Assembly: GCA_014529385.2 (NCBI GenBank)
Contig: CM043962.1
Span: 124,788,470 to 124,852,469 of the forward strand
Reading direction: 5' to 3'
Length of the DNA stretch: 64,000 nucleotides
From: Adiantum capillus-veneris
Lineage: Eukaryota > Streptophyta > Polypodiopsida > Polypodiales > Pteridaceae
Below the pieces are notes generated by a model. The model ran no database searches. It was given only the letters and a program-made list of their open reading frames with translations, and was not told the DNA's origin. Each line of letters opens with the position of its first letter. Within the stretch, counting starts at the first letter, position 1. Position numbers and translations under genes: made by a program. This document shows, one piece after another, positions 24,199 to 36,399 of the stretch.

Positions 24199-25452
24199 TC
24201 AAGAGGCCACCATAGTATGGTGTATTACCGCCGATATGGTACGTGGCCTTTGGGAATTGACATACTCCGCCATTTCTTCCGTTAAGCCCGCACAAAATTG
24301 TTGCTTTTTCTCTCCAAAATCCAAATTTTTGAAGACAGTGGCTTTGAGTTGTAGGTTCCAAAACTTGTCTACATATTTGTGGATGGATTCATTGGGGGAG
24401 AGCTTTAAGCTTCGCCATTCAGTGAGTACTTTGTCTTTTGCATCAGGGGCCAAAAACTGCTTCATAATGGAAGCTCTTAAAGCTTTCCATGTTCGTGAAG
24501 CTTCACCGTTGGCTCATAGGCTAGACCACCATTGTCTGGTGGACTTTTGAAAGTGCATAGCTACATGGCGTAGCATAGAGGACTCCATGAAGCCCTCATC
24601 TCCAAACGCCGAATCAAATTGCTGGATAAAGGCCAAGACTTTGTCCGTAGCACCAAAGGTGCCATCATCAGTAAGGAAAGAGATGCTCTTCCCTCCCTCT
24701 TTGAATTTCTTCAGCTTGGACGACCTCTTCCATGCGGCATAGGATTTCCTATGGCCTCTTCTTTTTGATGGTTCAAAGGTTGCACCATCACTTTCTTCAG
24801 AAGGTGAAGAATTTGAAGAAGGTGGAGAAGAGGGTGACCTCTTTCTCGCCTTTTTCTTGTCTTGATCTTTGTCATCTTCACCATCACTTTCATAAGAGGA
24901 AGAGGATGAAAAAGATGGAGAAGAGGGTGTCCTCTTTCTCGCCTTTTTCTTCTCTTGCTTTTTATCATCCCTCTTTGAATTGTGGTGAGGAGAAGAATAC
25001 GATGGTCTTCTCCGCTTTGGTGGTGATCGAGAGCGTTTAGCCCGCTGTCTTCGTGGAGCCATCTCTGTCGAGGTGGCGGGAGACTCACTTCTTTCTCGTT
25101 CCTTCGGTGGAGGATCTTGAGTTCTCCTTTGGGAAGGAGATGCATCATCAAGAAGTAAATTCTTGAGCCCTTCATATGGATTCTCTTCTTCTTCCCGAAT
25201 CGGAGAGAGACCTCTTTTGGTAGTCTCACAAGGAGGCTTCTTAGGTGTTCTCTCGTCATAGTGATGAGCTTGGAGAATCCCGTGAGCACGGAGCTGCCAT
25301 TGCACTTCACTTTGGAGAGATGGATTGCCCATGGCTTGCTGAAGCCTAAAAACAAGATAGTTAACAAGCATTGAAGCATCATTAGTAGCTTGCTCATGAG
25401 CAAAATCAAAGTTATCAACATTGATTTCACTCTCTGTTCTATTGTCAGCCAT
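24199..25452 (-). pseudogene. gag of family-B chromovirus with SR/KR-rich repeats
   Basis: The frame starts at ATG 25452 (MADNRTESEI) and is open to a stop at 24514. It then resumes as a retrotransposon gag domain (24465-24199: EWRSLKLSPNESIHKYVDKF, QQFCAGLTEEM). The N-terminal half is highly charged, with an RS-rich block (RAKRSRSPPKRRRPSYSS). It is followed by two copies of an acidic-basic-serine module (KKKARKRTPSSPS..., KKKARKRSPSSPP..., each followed by an acidic ESDG-type run). The capsid-like part has AFIQQFDSAFGDEGF and WWSSL. The basic repeats look like nuclear-localisation or nucleic-acid-binding tracts. The stop near WWSSL and a frameshift at about 24480 make it non-functional. Confidence 0.88.
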
Positions 25453-25854
25453 TCTAAAAACTTCTAGGTGTACTTTGGCACTTCAAGCCCTAGTTTCTAA
25501 TCCTCTTTACCCCTTTAGAAAAAGCATTCAAGCTATTGTACCCACGGCTCGAATACCATTAATTGCAAGGAATAGAAGAGAGGGTCTTTCGACACCAAAA
25601 CAACACCGGCTCCTGTCAAGCTTCTAATAGCTCAATAGTGGTTAAGCCGTAGGCAAGCCCCATAGGACTCCACTATTAAGACCATAGCTTTTGACAGTGA
25701 TGCCCCGTTAACTGCACAAAGGCAGGCGCACTGCAAGGCTGAAAAATCCCTATTCTACTTACTCACAGGCAATTTATAATACCAAAAATTTGTAGCTAGC
25801 TTGAGGACCTCCCTTCTTGAGCAAGAAAAGAGAAACCTTGTGCTCAGATACCAA

Positions 25855-26543
25855 TGTAATATTTAATGGCCTAATGTGTGTAGCGGAAATGAGCATGAAC
25901 ATAGTGGGAATTTCATTAGAATAGATTCCTAATGAGAATTACAAGAGTGCTTGGGTAGAGAGAGCAACAAAAAGCATAACACCTAGTTAGATAGCATCGA
26001 CAATACTTTCAAAAGAGAGATAAATTAATCTAAGGACAACAGTTGAGGACCGGATTTGCATGGAGCCGGTCCCCCCTCCAAAAGGCTTTGTATTATGGTT
26101 TCTCCCATCAAGAGAGACATTGTACAATACAATTCTTTGTGTTCCTTCAAGACTAGCTAGTGCAATGAAGATGAAAGCTTCATGCACTAAGCAAAACACT
26201 TAGCAAACACAACTTCAATTATCCCCGTTCTCAGACCCAAGACCTCACACACCTTCAAAGATGGTGAGAGCTAGCAAGGTATGAGAGTAGATTGAGAGGA
26301 AGAAGGAGTATCTTACGAGAAAGATGTACATATCCTCACATATTCACTCATATTATCATTGCTTAGCTTAGTAATTAGCTTGGTAGAGGAGATGAGCATG
26401 CATTGAAGCTTGGCTCTTGGTTGGATTTGCATCCACATGCCAAGAGTGTGTTGATGTAGGCTTCTATCTCACAAGCTTGGAGTAGGTGATGAGCTCTTCA
26501 TTAAAGCTTGGGAAGAGATAGTCTTCTCTTTATTCACACATGA

Positions 26544-26583
<40 letters not shown>

Positions 26584-26879
26584 TAATGCCTTGCCAAAAA
26601 TCAGCTCCCTCTCTCTCTTGGGTGAGCCCTCTTGCTATTTGCTCTTGTTGAGCCCTCATTGGCTCTCCCCAAGTCAAGCCAATGACTATTAAGCAGCATA
26701 AGTGATAGCCTTCGGACATGTGTCCCCCTTTCACCTTTTGTGAGAGCTTTAGGTATAATTAAACTAAACTCTCATTGGGGGAGAGCTTTAAGCGCATCCA
26801 ATAGAAACTGGGCACACCTTGTGGGCATCTGGCCTAGGGAGCTGACATGTGTCCCTCATTCCCTTTGTGTAAAGGGAGC

Positions 26880-26910
<31 letters not shown>

Positions 26911-27290
26911 GCTTTCTCTCTCATCCCCTAGAAGAAGGTCTGTCCCCCTCCCATGTAGGGATATGTGTTGACTTTGGAGAGCACACAAAGCATCCAATTC
27001 CCCCTAAGCTTTAACCCTTTGGACACAACCTTTGAATTTTGGAACCTTAGCATTTTGGAAGTCTTAATGGGCTGAACCTTAGGGTCTTTTTAGCCCATTG
27101 TTGCACATGGATCTTTTGCAGATGGCCCCCCCTTTGGATCCCTATTTTCCCTCCTTTGGATCCCTACTGTGGCTGGTCTGCTAGCTTAACCAATATTCTA
27201 GCCTTTTCTCACCTGGCACTTCCCCACATTAAATGATCAGTTTAATATGAGAAAATCATTTAGGAGAATTAGATATTGATTATTATGACA
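25855..27290 (-). repeat. 5' LTR of family-B chromovirus (1436 bp)
   Basis: Same ends as the 18559 LTR. It has one GAGCTCT unit with an expanded (GT)18 run (26547-26582), a second (TG)n run near 26883-26910, and a ~270-base deletion near 26758-26797. The primer-binding site adjoins it at 25842-25853. As the 5' LTR it would carry the element promoter. Confidence 0.93.
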
Positions 27291-27295
27291 AGATG

Positions 27296-27929
27296 GATGA
27301 TGTTACTATTAGAATTTGATTTTAAGAACTTTCATGATGCTAGTAAGACACTGTGGTGTAGACTTCCTATTTAGAATCACAAAAGTTATCTCATTGATAT
27401 CCTTAATAGATGAATCAGTGGGTTTTGAATTGTTTCATACAATGATTATGGAGTAGCAAGATCCAAAGTGGCAAGATGTGTATGAATTTTGCAATATGGG
27501 GAAATACCATATAATTTGTCAAAGTTTGGGGATTTAGAACCTATTTTTTAAGATCTTTCCAATGATATATTGGTTGATAGGGTTTTGAAAAAGCATATAT
27601 GTACTTCATCGAGTTGCCCACTTTGGACTAAGAGAGGCAAAGTCAAACCTCCTTATAGGGCCTCTTTGAGAGTCCAAATTTTCCCTAATGGAATGACATA
27701 TGAGAAATTTATGTGGACACTTCTCTTTTCACATCTTGCAAAAGAATATTCTTCAAGATCATTTTTGGTGGTAGAGTATGATATCATATGATAGATATTT
27801 TTGCAATACATTGACATTTGTGAGAGAATGGGTAGGCTAATAGTTGTGGACATGACATCTCTAATCACTATTCAATGCAAGGAAATACTTCTGAATCGGG
27901 CTCTTGATACTATGGGAGCTTTTAATAAT
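27296..27929. other. Flank of the chromovirus, no gene recognised
   Basis: Sequence continuing from the insertion site. One open stretch (27570-27791) contains PPYRASLRVQIFPNGMTYEKF but has no recognised family. It may belong to the same disrupted locus as the 18070 ORF. Confidence 0.35.
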
Positions 27930-28062
27930 TTCACATCAAGAGAGAATACATATGTAATCATGGAAACATGCTATGTCAGCAAGTGGGTGGAATCCAATGC
28001 ATTGTCAAATAATATAGCCAAGTCCACATCTTGGTTCATCTATGAGGATATGAATTGTTGAT
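27930..28062 (+). pseudogene. Gypsy integrase core fragment
   Basis: The + strand reads NTYVIMETCYVSKWVESNAL then AKSTSWFIYED, matching the YIIVATDYLTKWVEA...NTAKSTAKFLYE block of Ty3/gypsy integrases around the first catalytic Asp. That Asp position reads Cys here, so the site is lost. The piece is isolated and abuts gypsy sequence running in the opposite direction. Confidence 0.75.
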
Positions 28063-28990
28063 GTGAGACCAGAGGGAGTCTAGAACCTGTCTCCTCACCC
28101 AACCTCTAGAGGGAGACACCCCCAAGATCGGTTTTTTATTTGACATTTTTGGCAATACAAGATATGGTCTTGAACATACCAATGTAAGCTTGTCCATAAA
28201 AATGTCATTGTGTATGAGTGCAAAAGTTCTCTTTATGCCTAGGTGACCTGCACTAGGACTGTCATGACATTCAAAAAGAACTTGCAACAAATGTTTGTGT
28301 ATATTGGTACAAAAACTCTCCCCTTGTGGAGTAGGTACCCATCATTTATGGAAAAATGTATTCCATCTCTCTAGCTCATCATTTAAAAGACGATGACTGT
28401 GTATGGAAGTTAAAGACACTACCAATGTTGGATTACAAAGGACTCCTCATTTTTACTTCGCTCCACACATTTGAGTATGCTCATATTTTCCCTTTAGAGA
28501 TTCCAAAAAGTCACTTTGAACCTCAGTGAAACAAACAGATTTGATCTTAGGCATACAACTAAGAGCATCAACTACCACATTGTATCATCCTTTAATATAT
28601 GGGAGCTTTGCATAAAAAATCTAAGCCCACCTGGCGTTTCAGCGCTTCAAATCTATTTGTTGTGTAAACCATTTTACATTTTCATTGTCAAACACAATCT
28701 CAAACTGAGCTCCATACAAATAATGCTACCACATTTTCAAAGCAAAAACTATTGCATAGTGTTCTCTTTTGTAAGACAAAGAATTCTACTCAAAAAAATC
28801 AAGCTTCCTGCTTTCAAATTCAATTGGTCTTTTCTCATGTAGAAGGTCCAATAGCATGGTTACTAGCAACCGTTTCTAGCACAAGTGGTTTCAAAGGATC
28901 CCCAAAAGCTAAAATAGGAGCTACAACTAATGCATCCTTGAGAGCATCAAATTTTTTTTGTTGAGCTTCTCCCCACTAAAAGGTTTTCCC
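28063..28990 (-). pseudogene. Gypsy RNase H to integrase zinc-site fragment
   Basis: On the minus strand, starting near 28990: RNase H (FDALKDALVVAPILAFGDP, then VVVDALSCMPKIKSVS), followed by the integrase zinc region (ECHDSPSAGHLGIKRTFALI, CQKCQIK in a shifted frame). Many stops and shifts. The integrase core expected next on the minus strand is instead found on the + strand at 27930-28062, implying inversion or two independent insertions. Confidence 0.8.
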
Positions 28991-29936
28991 CTTGGCTTTC
29001 GTTTGGTCCGTCATCAAAATAACGATATAAGCATAGTTTTTTATTAATAAAAACGTGGAAATCCCAACTAAATTCTATCTGTTTTAGATTTATTTGAGAA
29101 GGCCATCTCTTAATGGAATCAACCTTGGATTTATCCCATTAGGAAGGGAATGGGGTCTAAGGGGGCCTCTTTATTTGCCATGGGATTAAAAAGGAGATTG
29201 TGGAAGGGGAAAATGGGTGGATGCCATGTGGACTAAAATGGTGGGTATGGCAGGTCCTAAACGTAAGTGGTCAAACTTGTGCCCTTTTACAAAATACAAA
29301 GAGAAATCTCTTATAAATTCAAAAAAATGAACTTTTCTCTAGATAGTTGAGTAAAAACCAATACTTTCTCTCTCTAGTGGTGGATGTCAGTTTCTCCCAC
29401 CCTCTCTCCTAAAAAGGGGTCCCTCTAAAAACGTGCTAATCATTCCATCCCTCTCTCTCTATTGTACCATCTCTCACTTCACTTTCATTTTTCCCTCCCA
29501 AAAGCTCTACATCTCTTTCCTTCCTTTCAGTTTTCCCTCCCAAAAGATTTGCCGCAGAATTTTGAACCTTCTTTCCCTCCTCAAGCTTACTACATTCTCC
29601 TCAAGCTGAAGTTCTCCATTTCTCCATGAGCCTCACTAAACACCTCTACCTAAAGTTGAAGATCTACTGCATATTCTTTTGCTAGATCATCCCTCTTTCT
29701 TTCCTCAACAAGTTTCCTGCTCCTTGTCCATTGTTCTCTCTAGAGAGGATCTACTTTCCTCTCAAGCTTTGCAAAATTATCTTCCCAATTAAGCCAACAA
29801 GCAGGTGAAGTAGTATAGCAGTAAGTGGAATCCTTCATCTGATGTACCATCAAGAATCTTGCTCTATACAACTGAGAACATGGATGTGCAATCTCTAATC
29901 ATAAGTGTTTGTCTACAGGTTGTGCTAAAATTCTCC
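28991..29936. other. Upstream region of the duplicated gene remnant
   Basis: No transposon motif. It has a TATAAAT motif at 29312-29318, then ~500 bases of CT-rich, UTR-like sequence. A possible 5'-UTR splice acceptor (GTCTACAG) lies just before the ATG at 29937. Suggestive of a promoter and leader, but unproven. Confidence 0.35.
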
Positions 29937-30545
29937 ATGGCATCATCGGCTACTCAACATCCTAGGAGTGTCATTGACTCCATTTCGTGCAGAAATGTAC
30001 AAGACAACAGTGGATGTTGGGTGACGATCGAGTTCAATCGATTGATGTGGGTGACAATGCGGCCCAACTCAAGAGGTGCACACTAGGTCTCAAGGAGACA
30101 CATGGCTTCTCGAGCACACCATTGGAAGGGAAGGATCATGGAGTTCAAGAAAACCCATGATGGCAAGGGTCTTCCAAAGGTGCAACATGTGTATGTTGCT
30201 TCCCAGCTGAAGCTAGAGACCACAATGGCTCCATCGAGGTTTCCTGCAAACTGTAATTTCACTCCTCTGTCAATTTTTTAGATTGTATATTTTGTATTTG
30301 TGTTGTATAAATTGATTTGATGTCTATAAGTCTTTCATTGCTTGTTCATGTTTGCAGATGTACTCCCATCTAATTTTGTAGAGTGGGAGCCATTAGAGTC
30401 CTTCACATGAACTTTTGAGGCCACATTGACCTTGGTAAGCTGCTCTATGCTGGTTGTCCATCGATGGAGCTTGTCTCAAGGGACTTTTTTTTTTATAACC
30501 ATACTTATGTAGCACCTAGTAAAACTGGGTAAGGTAATCTTTCTC
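29937..30545 (+). pseudogene. Unrecognised spliced gene remnant, 5' part (duplication unit A)
   Basis: ATG at 29937 (MASSATQHPRSVIDS...) opens a frame ending ...TMAPSRFPAN, with one stop (AH-stop-VS). A 106-bp GT-AG intron (30252-30357) can be removed in phase. The frame then continues VLPSNFVEWEPLESFT, a stop, TFEATLTLVS. The corresponding stretch in unit B (43217-43724) keeps the same intron borders (43428-43532). The gene is interrupted at 30550 by copia C1. I do not recognise the family; the intron with conserved borders suggests a captured or resident gene, now dead. Confidence 0.45.
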
Positions 30546-30550
30546 CACTT

Positions 30551-30742
30551 TGTTGGGGTATAAAGCCCAATGTGGTCGCCCAGGTAAGTGGGCAGGCCGC
30601 CAGGTATGTACACATATTCTTTTGTTAAAACCTAATAAGAACTCACTATGCTCTACACATTCTAGTAGAGAGAGTTCACCATATCCTCGTGCTATTCTTC
30701 TCACACTCTCTCTCGCGTCGCACTTCCACTCGTACTCCTTCA
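30551..30742 (+). repeat. 5' LTR of copia C1
   Basis: 192 bp with TG...CA ends, preceded by CACTT and followed after two bases by the initiator-Met tRNA primer-binding site. Confidence 0.95.
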
Positions 30743-31839
30743 ACTGGTATCAGAGCTCAGATCGAGGCTCGGGGCAGCACTAGAGGAGGCTAGAGTCACC
30801 AGCTTAGATTGGAGTGAAATTCGACAGGCAAAGACACGGCCCCAAATCTTGTGGGAGGGCCTGTAGGGCTCGGCGTTCTCAGAAATTCATTATGAGGTCA
30901 TCTCGGTTACCGTTCAGCTTCGACAAAGTTCTGCGCAAGCCATTTTCGACTACGTGGTCTCAGCGGGTGCAGATCCGACTCTGCAAATTTGGGGTTTTCG
31001 GCCTACGACTGTAGGTGTTGAGGATATCGACACTCCCAAAGTGTTGATTTGTGGCTGTCTACACATCGAAGGACGGCTCTCAATTCTTGGAGGCGTGTCA
31101 CATACAACACGGACGCATCTACACACAGACTATAGGCGACATCCACTAGTTCATCATGTAGCTTGTGTTTGTTGCTTGATATTCCAGATTTCATCTTGAC
31201 ATTGCAGATACTTCCACATGGGATGTATTGTCAGAGATGATGTATGTCTGTTGAGGGTTTGGTGGCTGTGAGTCACGCAGCAAACAACCGCCGCAGCAGT
31301 TACAGCATACAGTGGGAAATTTGTGGATGTATGACTTTGTGGGAAGTCTATGTACTGTCAGATTTACTGCATCCTTTGTTGAGGGTCGAGTGAGGTTTTA
31401 TTGATCTGGGGGATTCTCGAATGTTGAGATCCTTTCGGTGATACAGGTCTTGGAGCGATCCCTCGAGCACCCTTAGATAGGTAGCTAGGATGTATTGACT
31501 GTGAGTTAGACAGTTGGGATTGCATCTTTGCTTTACTGCCGTTGAGGCATTGTTGCAGTCTATGCTTATAGGAGAGTGAGAGGACAGTGAGAGACAGTAC
31601 AGGTGCAGGACAGGTTTACCTGCAGCTTACAGTGTCAGAGAGACAGTGTTTTTTGAGCTGTTTTTTGGTCTGTTTTTAGTACACCAGAGCCATTTTACAA
31701 AGGAGACTCTGCCAAAATTTCTGCAGAATTTGAAGCTTTCTTGGTTCATTTGACAGGTTGATATTGGTTCAGAGGTCAGTTTACAGGGGAAACTCTGCCC
31801 AATTTTTCCCAAAAAAGTAAACTATTGTGAAGCGTAGCT

Positions 31840-34800
31840 ATGGATGGATCACAGGACACTGCTCTTTACAATATCAAGAAGCTGGATGGAACCAATTTCC
31901 CATTGTGGAAGAAGTAGATTTGGCACGTGTTGGTACAAAAGAAGCAGATAAAACCTATAAAGCTCAAGGGGATAAACCAGAAGATATGGACGAAGATGAA
32001 TGGAGCTAAATGGATGAATTGGCACTTTCTACCATTATGCTGACTTTGGCAGAAAGCGTTTACTTCAATGTAGTAGACGAGATGTCGGCTTATCAAGCAT
32101 GGTTAAAGCTGAGTGATCTTTATGAGAAGCAGAGTGCAGCTTCACAGGTATACTGGCTTAAGAAGCTTGTTGACTTGAAGATGAAAGAAGGGACACCTAT
32201 GTCCAATCATATGAATGAATTCAACACAATCTATAGTCAATTGTCAGCTGAAGGTGTCAAGTTTGATGAACCGGAAAGTTGGGACACATTTCGCACAACT
32301 TTGAGTAATTCTGCACCTCCAGATGGTTTGAACATAGCAGGTGTAGAAGGAAGTCTGCTTACTGAAGAAACCAATAGAAAGACAATGGACAAAGGCAAAG
32401 GAACAGCCTTAGTTGTCAGGGGAAGGACCAAAGAAAAGTACAAAGGTGGAAAGAGGAATCAGTCTCGTAGCAAGTCCCGCAGTGCTAAAGGCAAGAGTGA
32501 CATAGAATGCTACCATTGTGGCAAGAAGGGTCACATGAAAAGAGACTGCAGAGAATGGAAAGCAGAAAAAGGCAAAGAGAAAGCTGAAGACTATGGTGAG
32601 AAGAACAAGTCCTCAGTGAAGATTCAAGAAATAAATGTGACAAACACTGTTGCAGAGGATGACAGTCTAGTGTCAGGAGACATCTACTTCTTGAATAATA
32701 CAATGGACTCAGCTCTTCTTACAGCATCTGATGGAAATGCACTGAGTGACTGGATTATAGACTCAGGGGCATCACTTCATGTGTCTCCAAACAAGGAGTG
32801 GTTTACCTCTTATGTGACCACTAAAGATCATGTTCGGCTAGGAAATGGGTAGACATGTGAGATCTTACGTGTTGGAGATGTTCAATTGAAGTTTCAGAAT
32901 GGCTCTTCTTTCACCCTGAAGAATGTGAGACATGTTCCTGCAATTACAAAGAGCTTGATCAACACAGGTTTACTTGATGATGCTGGCTACATCACCACTT
33001 TTGGACAGAACATGTGGAAGATATCCAAGGGTTCTATGACAGTAGCACATGGAGTAAAGTCTGGAGGACTTTACATGATTTATGTATCAAATGTCTCTAA
33101 AAATGTAATCAATGTAACCGAGCAGCCGAACGTTTATTTGTGTCATAGCTGGTTAGGACATATGTCCAAGAAGGGAATGGAAATCTTGTATCGTTCTGGT
33201 TATTTTCCTGGCTTTTCATTTAATGATTTTGAATTCTGTGAACATTGTCTGTATGGTAAGCAAACACATCAGCCACATAAGCATAGAAGCAGTAGAAGAG
33301 ATACACAGTTGGCACTTGTTCATAGTGATTTGTGTGGACCTATGCCTAACCTATCTCTAGGGGGAGCTTCTTACTTTATGACATTTATAGATGATTACTC
33401 GAGGAAAGTATGGGTTTACTTTCTCAAGCACAAGGATGAAGCGTTTAGTGTTTTCAAAACGTTTATGACACTTGTGGAGAATCAGAGTGGCAAGAAGCTT
33501 AAATGCTTATGCACTGACAATGGTGGAGAGTATGTTTCAAAGGCCTTTCAGGACTTTTGTGAGTCAAAAGGTATAAAACGTGAACTTACTGCTCCTTACA
33601 ATCCTCCTCAAAATGGTGTTGCTGAGAGGATGAATGGGACCATACAAGAGAAGGTCAGAAGTATGTTGTCTAATGCACAACTGCCAAATGGGTTTTGGGC
33701 TGAATCTCTATCAACAGTTGTTCATCTTGTAAATAGATCTCCTAGCAAGATTTTGCAGAAGGATTCAGTGCCAGAGATGGTATAGTCAGGCAAAATGCCC
33801 TCATACAAGCATCTCAGATTCTTTGGCTGTGAGGCATATACTCACGTTCCAAAGGAATTTAGGAACAAACTTGAGCCAAAGAGTAGAAAGTGCATCTTTC
33901 TAGGCTATGGTAATTCTGGTGAGATGGGGTACAGACTTTGGGATCCCGAATCCAGAAAGGTTGTCCGCAGCAATGATGTTCACTTTAATGAATCCAAATA
34001 TCATTCTAAACCAGAGAGGGTTGAGGAGATTAGAAGAGTTTTCTTCCAAGAAGATGGACCTGCACGTGCAAGACAAAATGTGAGAGCTCAAGAGGAGCAA
34101 GGACACGATAGAGTGGAACCACAGGTTGTGGCTGAACCTGAGCCACCTATTGTGCGTAGATCTGGACGTGTCACGCGACCTCTAGATAGGTTTGTTCCAT
34201 CTATGAACTATGTCATGTTGAATGATTGCAATGAGCCTTCATGATACAAGGAAGCAGTGCAAATGAAGGACTCCGGGAATTGGCAATTGGCCATGCAGTC
34301 AGAGATGACAGCTCTACATAAAAACAAGACATGGAAGCTAGTTAAATTACCACAGGGCAAAAAGGCTCTACCTTGTAAATGGGTTTACAGGTATAAGATC
34401 ACCGCTCATGATAGTCAGCCAAAGTACAAAGCAAGGCTTGTTGCCAAGGGCTTCAAGCAAGAACAAGGCATTGACTTTGATGAAGTCTTCTCTCTGGTGG
34501 TCAAGATGACTACATTGAGATGCTTTCTTGCATTGGTTGCCATATTAGATTTGGTGTTGCACCAAATGGATGTCAAGACAGCGTTCTTGCATGGTGATTT
34601 AGATGTGGAAATTTACATGCAGCAGCCAGAAGGGTTTGTTGATAAAGGCAAGGAAGATTGGGTATGCCAGTTGTTAAAGAGTCTTTATGGCTTAAAACAA
34701 TCACCGAGGGCATGGTACCATAAATTACACAAGTTTATGCTTTCTCAAGGCTACAAAAGTAGTGAGTTCAATCACTGTCTATATACAAAGAAGGCTAAGG

Positions 34801-35786
34801 ATGGCAGTTGGCTGATCCTTATTTTGTATGTGGATGACATGTTGATTGCTGGCAAGCACTTGGAAGAAATTTCAGCTTTGAAGTCAAAGATGGCAAAATC
34901 TTTTGACATGAAAGACATGGGTGAGGCAAGTCATATACTTGGTATGCGCATTGAGAGAGACAGATCAAAGAAGTTGATTTGGTTATCTCAAATAGAGTAT
35001 ATTGACAAAGTTTTGCAACGTTTCAATATGGAGAAGGGAAAGGCATTGAGTGTTCCATTGCCACCATATGTGAAACTTAGCAAACAAGATTTTCCTGTGT
35101 CTGAGGAAGAACAGGCTGAAATGGATAAGATTCCATATGCGTCTGCAGTGGGTAGTTTGATGTATGCAATGATTGCTACTCGCCTAGACATTGCATTTGC
35201 TGTGGGAGTAGTAAGTCGATACATGTCAAACCCAGGCAAGAAACATTGGGAGGCAGTGAAAGAAATATTGAGATACCTGAAAGCTACAAAGAGTATGCGT
35301 ATATGCTATGGGAGTCAGGAGCTAAGTGTAAAGGGTTTTATAGACTCATATTATGTAGGTGACTTAGACAACCGAAGGTCTACGTGAGGGTATGTCTTTA
35401 CATTGGCTGGTGGAGCAGTATCATGGCGTTCTAGATTACAAGATTGTGTTACTCAGTCTACTACAAAGGCTGAATATGTTGCAGCATCAGAGACATGCAA
35501 AGAATCAATTTGGATTAATCGACTAGTAACAGATTTGGGAATCAAAGAAGAGATTCCTGTGCTATATTGTGATAGTCAAAGTGCTATACAATTGGCTCGC
35601 AATCCAGTTTATCACTCAAAGACAAAGAATGTGGATGTGAAGTATCATTTCATCAGGGAAATGCTCGAGGATAAGCAACTTCAGCTTGTCAAAGTTCACA
35701 CCACAGAAAATCCTGCTGATCTACTTACAAAAGGACTTCCCTCAATTAGCTTTGCGCATTTTCGCAAGCAGTTAGGTGTAGGGTAG
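31840..35786 (+). pseudogene. gag-pol polyprotein of copia C1
   Basis: The frame opens at ATG 31840 (MDGSQDTALYNIKKLDGTNF), with an early TAG and a frameshift before 32010. Gag (UBN2) runs to about 32500, with the zinc knuckle CYHCGKKGHMKRDC at 32509-32550. Protease DSGASLHVS is at about 32761. The gag-pre-integrase domain (CHSWLGHMSKKG, CEHCLYGKQ) follows, then the integrase core (HSDLCGP, CTDNGGEY, NGVAERMNG). RT is at 34257-35000 (DVKTAFLHGDL, YVDDM catalytic site), and RNase H runs to the stop at 35786 (STTKAEYVAASE, PADLLTKGLP). In-frame stops at about 32850, 33783, 34242 and 35385 are single-base nonsense changes. Otherwise all catalytic motifs are present. Recently active family, dead copy. 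Confidence 0.95.
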
Positions 35787-35860
35787 TACATCACTTCTCT
35801 ACATCTCTTGTATATCTTCTCTCACACTTAAAGTACCACATTGAACTTTAAGTGGGAGGT

Positions 35861-36052
35861 TGTTGGGGTATAAAGTCCAATGTGGTCGCCCAGGTAAGTG
35901 GGCGGGCCGCCAGGTATGTACACATATTCTTTTGTTAAAACCTAATAAGAACTCACTATGCTCTACACATTACAGTAGAGCGATTTTACCATATCCTCGT
36001 GCTCTTCTTCTTGCACTCTCTCTCGCGTCGCACTTCCGCTCGTACTCCTTCA
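35861..36052 (+). repeat. 3' LTR of copia C1
   Basis: 192 bp, preceded by the purine-rich tract TTAAGTGGGAGGT and followed by the target duplicate CACTT. Confidence 0.95.
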
Positions 36053-36101
36053 CACTTCATCCACCAACCTTGTAGAGTATGGAATGGCCTAAGCCTGATA
36101 G

Positions 36102-36265
36102 TGTCAAGACACGAGTCCTACGGGCAGGGCCCTACCCTTAAGGGGGGTCACGGACCCCGGCCACGGGCCAGCTAGCAGTGTGGACAGGGGATCCTAGGGC
36201 TAAGAGCCTATAAGTATGGGCGGTTGGGTGGTGGATCCAGGTCTCTAGCTCCTAGGGTTCTTACA
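36102..36265 (+). repeat. 5' LTR of element D
   Basis: 164 bp, from TGTCAAGACACG to GGGTTCTTACA. GC-rich, with CCCTACCCTTAAGGGGGG and a CTATAAGTA motif as a possible TATA box. Confidence 0.92.
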
Positions 36266-36364
36266 TTGGTATCAGAGATCAGGGGGAGGGGAGAGCCATG
36301 GAGGAGCTATGGCGGAGGAGGAAGCCTTGCGAAGGAGAGGAAGCCTTGCTATACTTGGTTGCAT

Positions 36365-36366
<2 letters not shown>

Positions 36367-36399
<33 letters not shown>

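Larger units (their letters stand above)
18559..27290 (-). mobile_element. Family-B Ty3/gypsy chromovirus, full length, inactivated
   Basis: A complete 8.7-kb LTR retrotransposon on the minus strand. LTRs are at 18559-20263 and 25855-27290, both TG...CA. A 5-bp target duplication AGATG lies at 18554-18558 and 27291-27295. Next to the 5' LTR the minus strand reads TGGTATCTGAGC (25842-25853), a variant of the initiator-Met tRNA primer-binding site. Gene order is gag, zinc knuckle, protease, RT, RNase H, integrase, chromodomain, as in chromoviruses. Stops and shifts occur in gag, before RNase H, in the integrase tail and in the chromodomain, so it is not autonomous now. The LTRs differ by ~270 bp net, from a deletion and a tandem expansion. 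Confidence 0.95.
30551..36052 (+). mobile_element. Copia element C1, full length, TSD CACTT
   Basis: A 5.5-kb Ty1/copia element. LTRs of 192 bp (30551-30742 and 35861-36052) start TGTTGGGGTA and end CTCCTTCA. I count about 11 mismatches between them by eye. The target duplication CACTT lies at 30546-30550 and 36053-36057. The primer-binding site TGGTATCAGAGC is at 30745-30756 and the polypurine tract AAGTGGGAGG ends at 35859. An uninterrupted paralogue of the insertion site exists at 43711-43740. The long leader (30757-31839) shares a block with family F. Gag-pol has a handful of stops only. Confidence 0.96.

Noticed and set aside
26547-26582. (GT)n tract as a regulatory element
   Set aside because: A simple microsatellite that varies between the two LTRs; nothing beyond ordinary slippage is supported.
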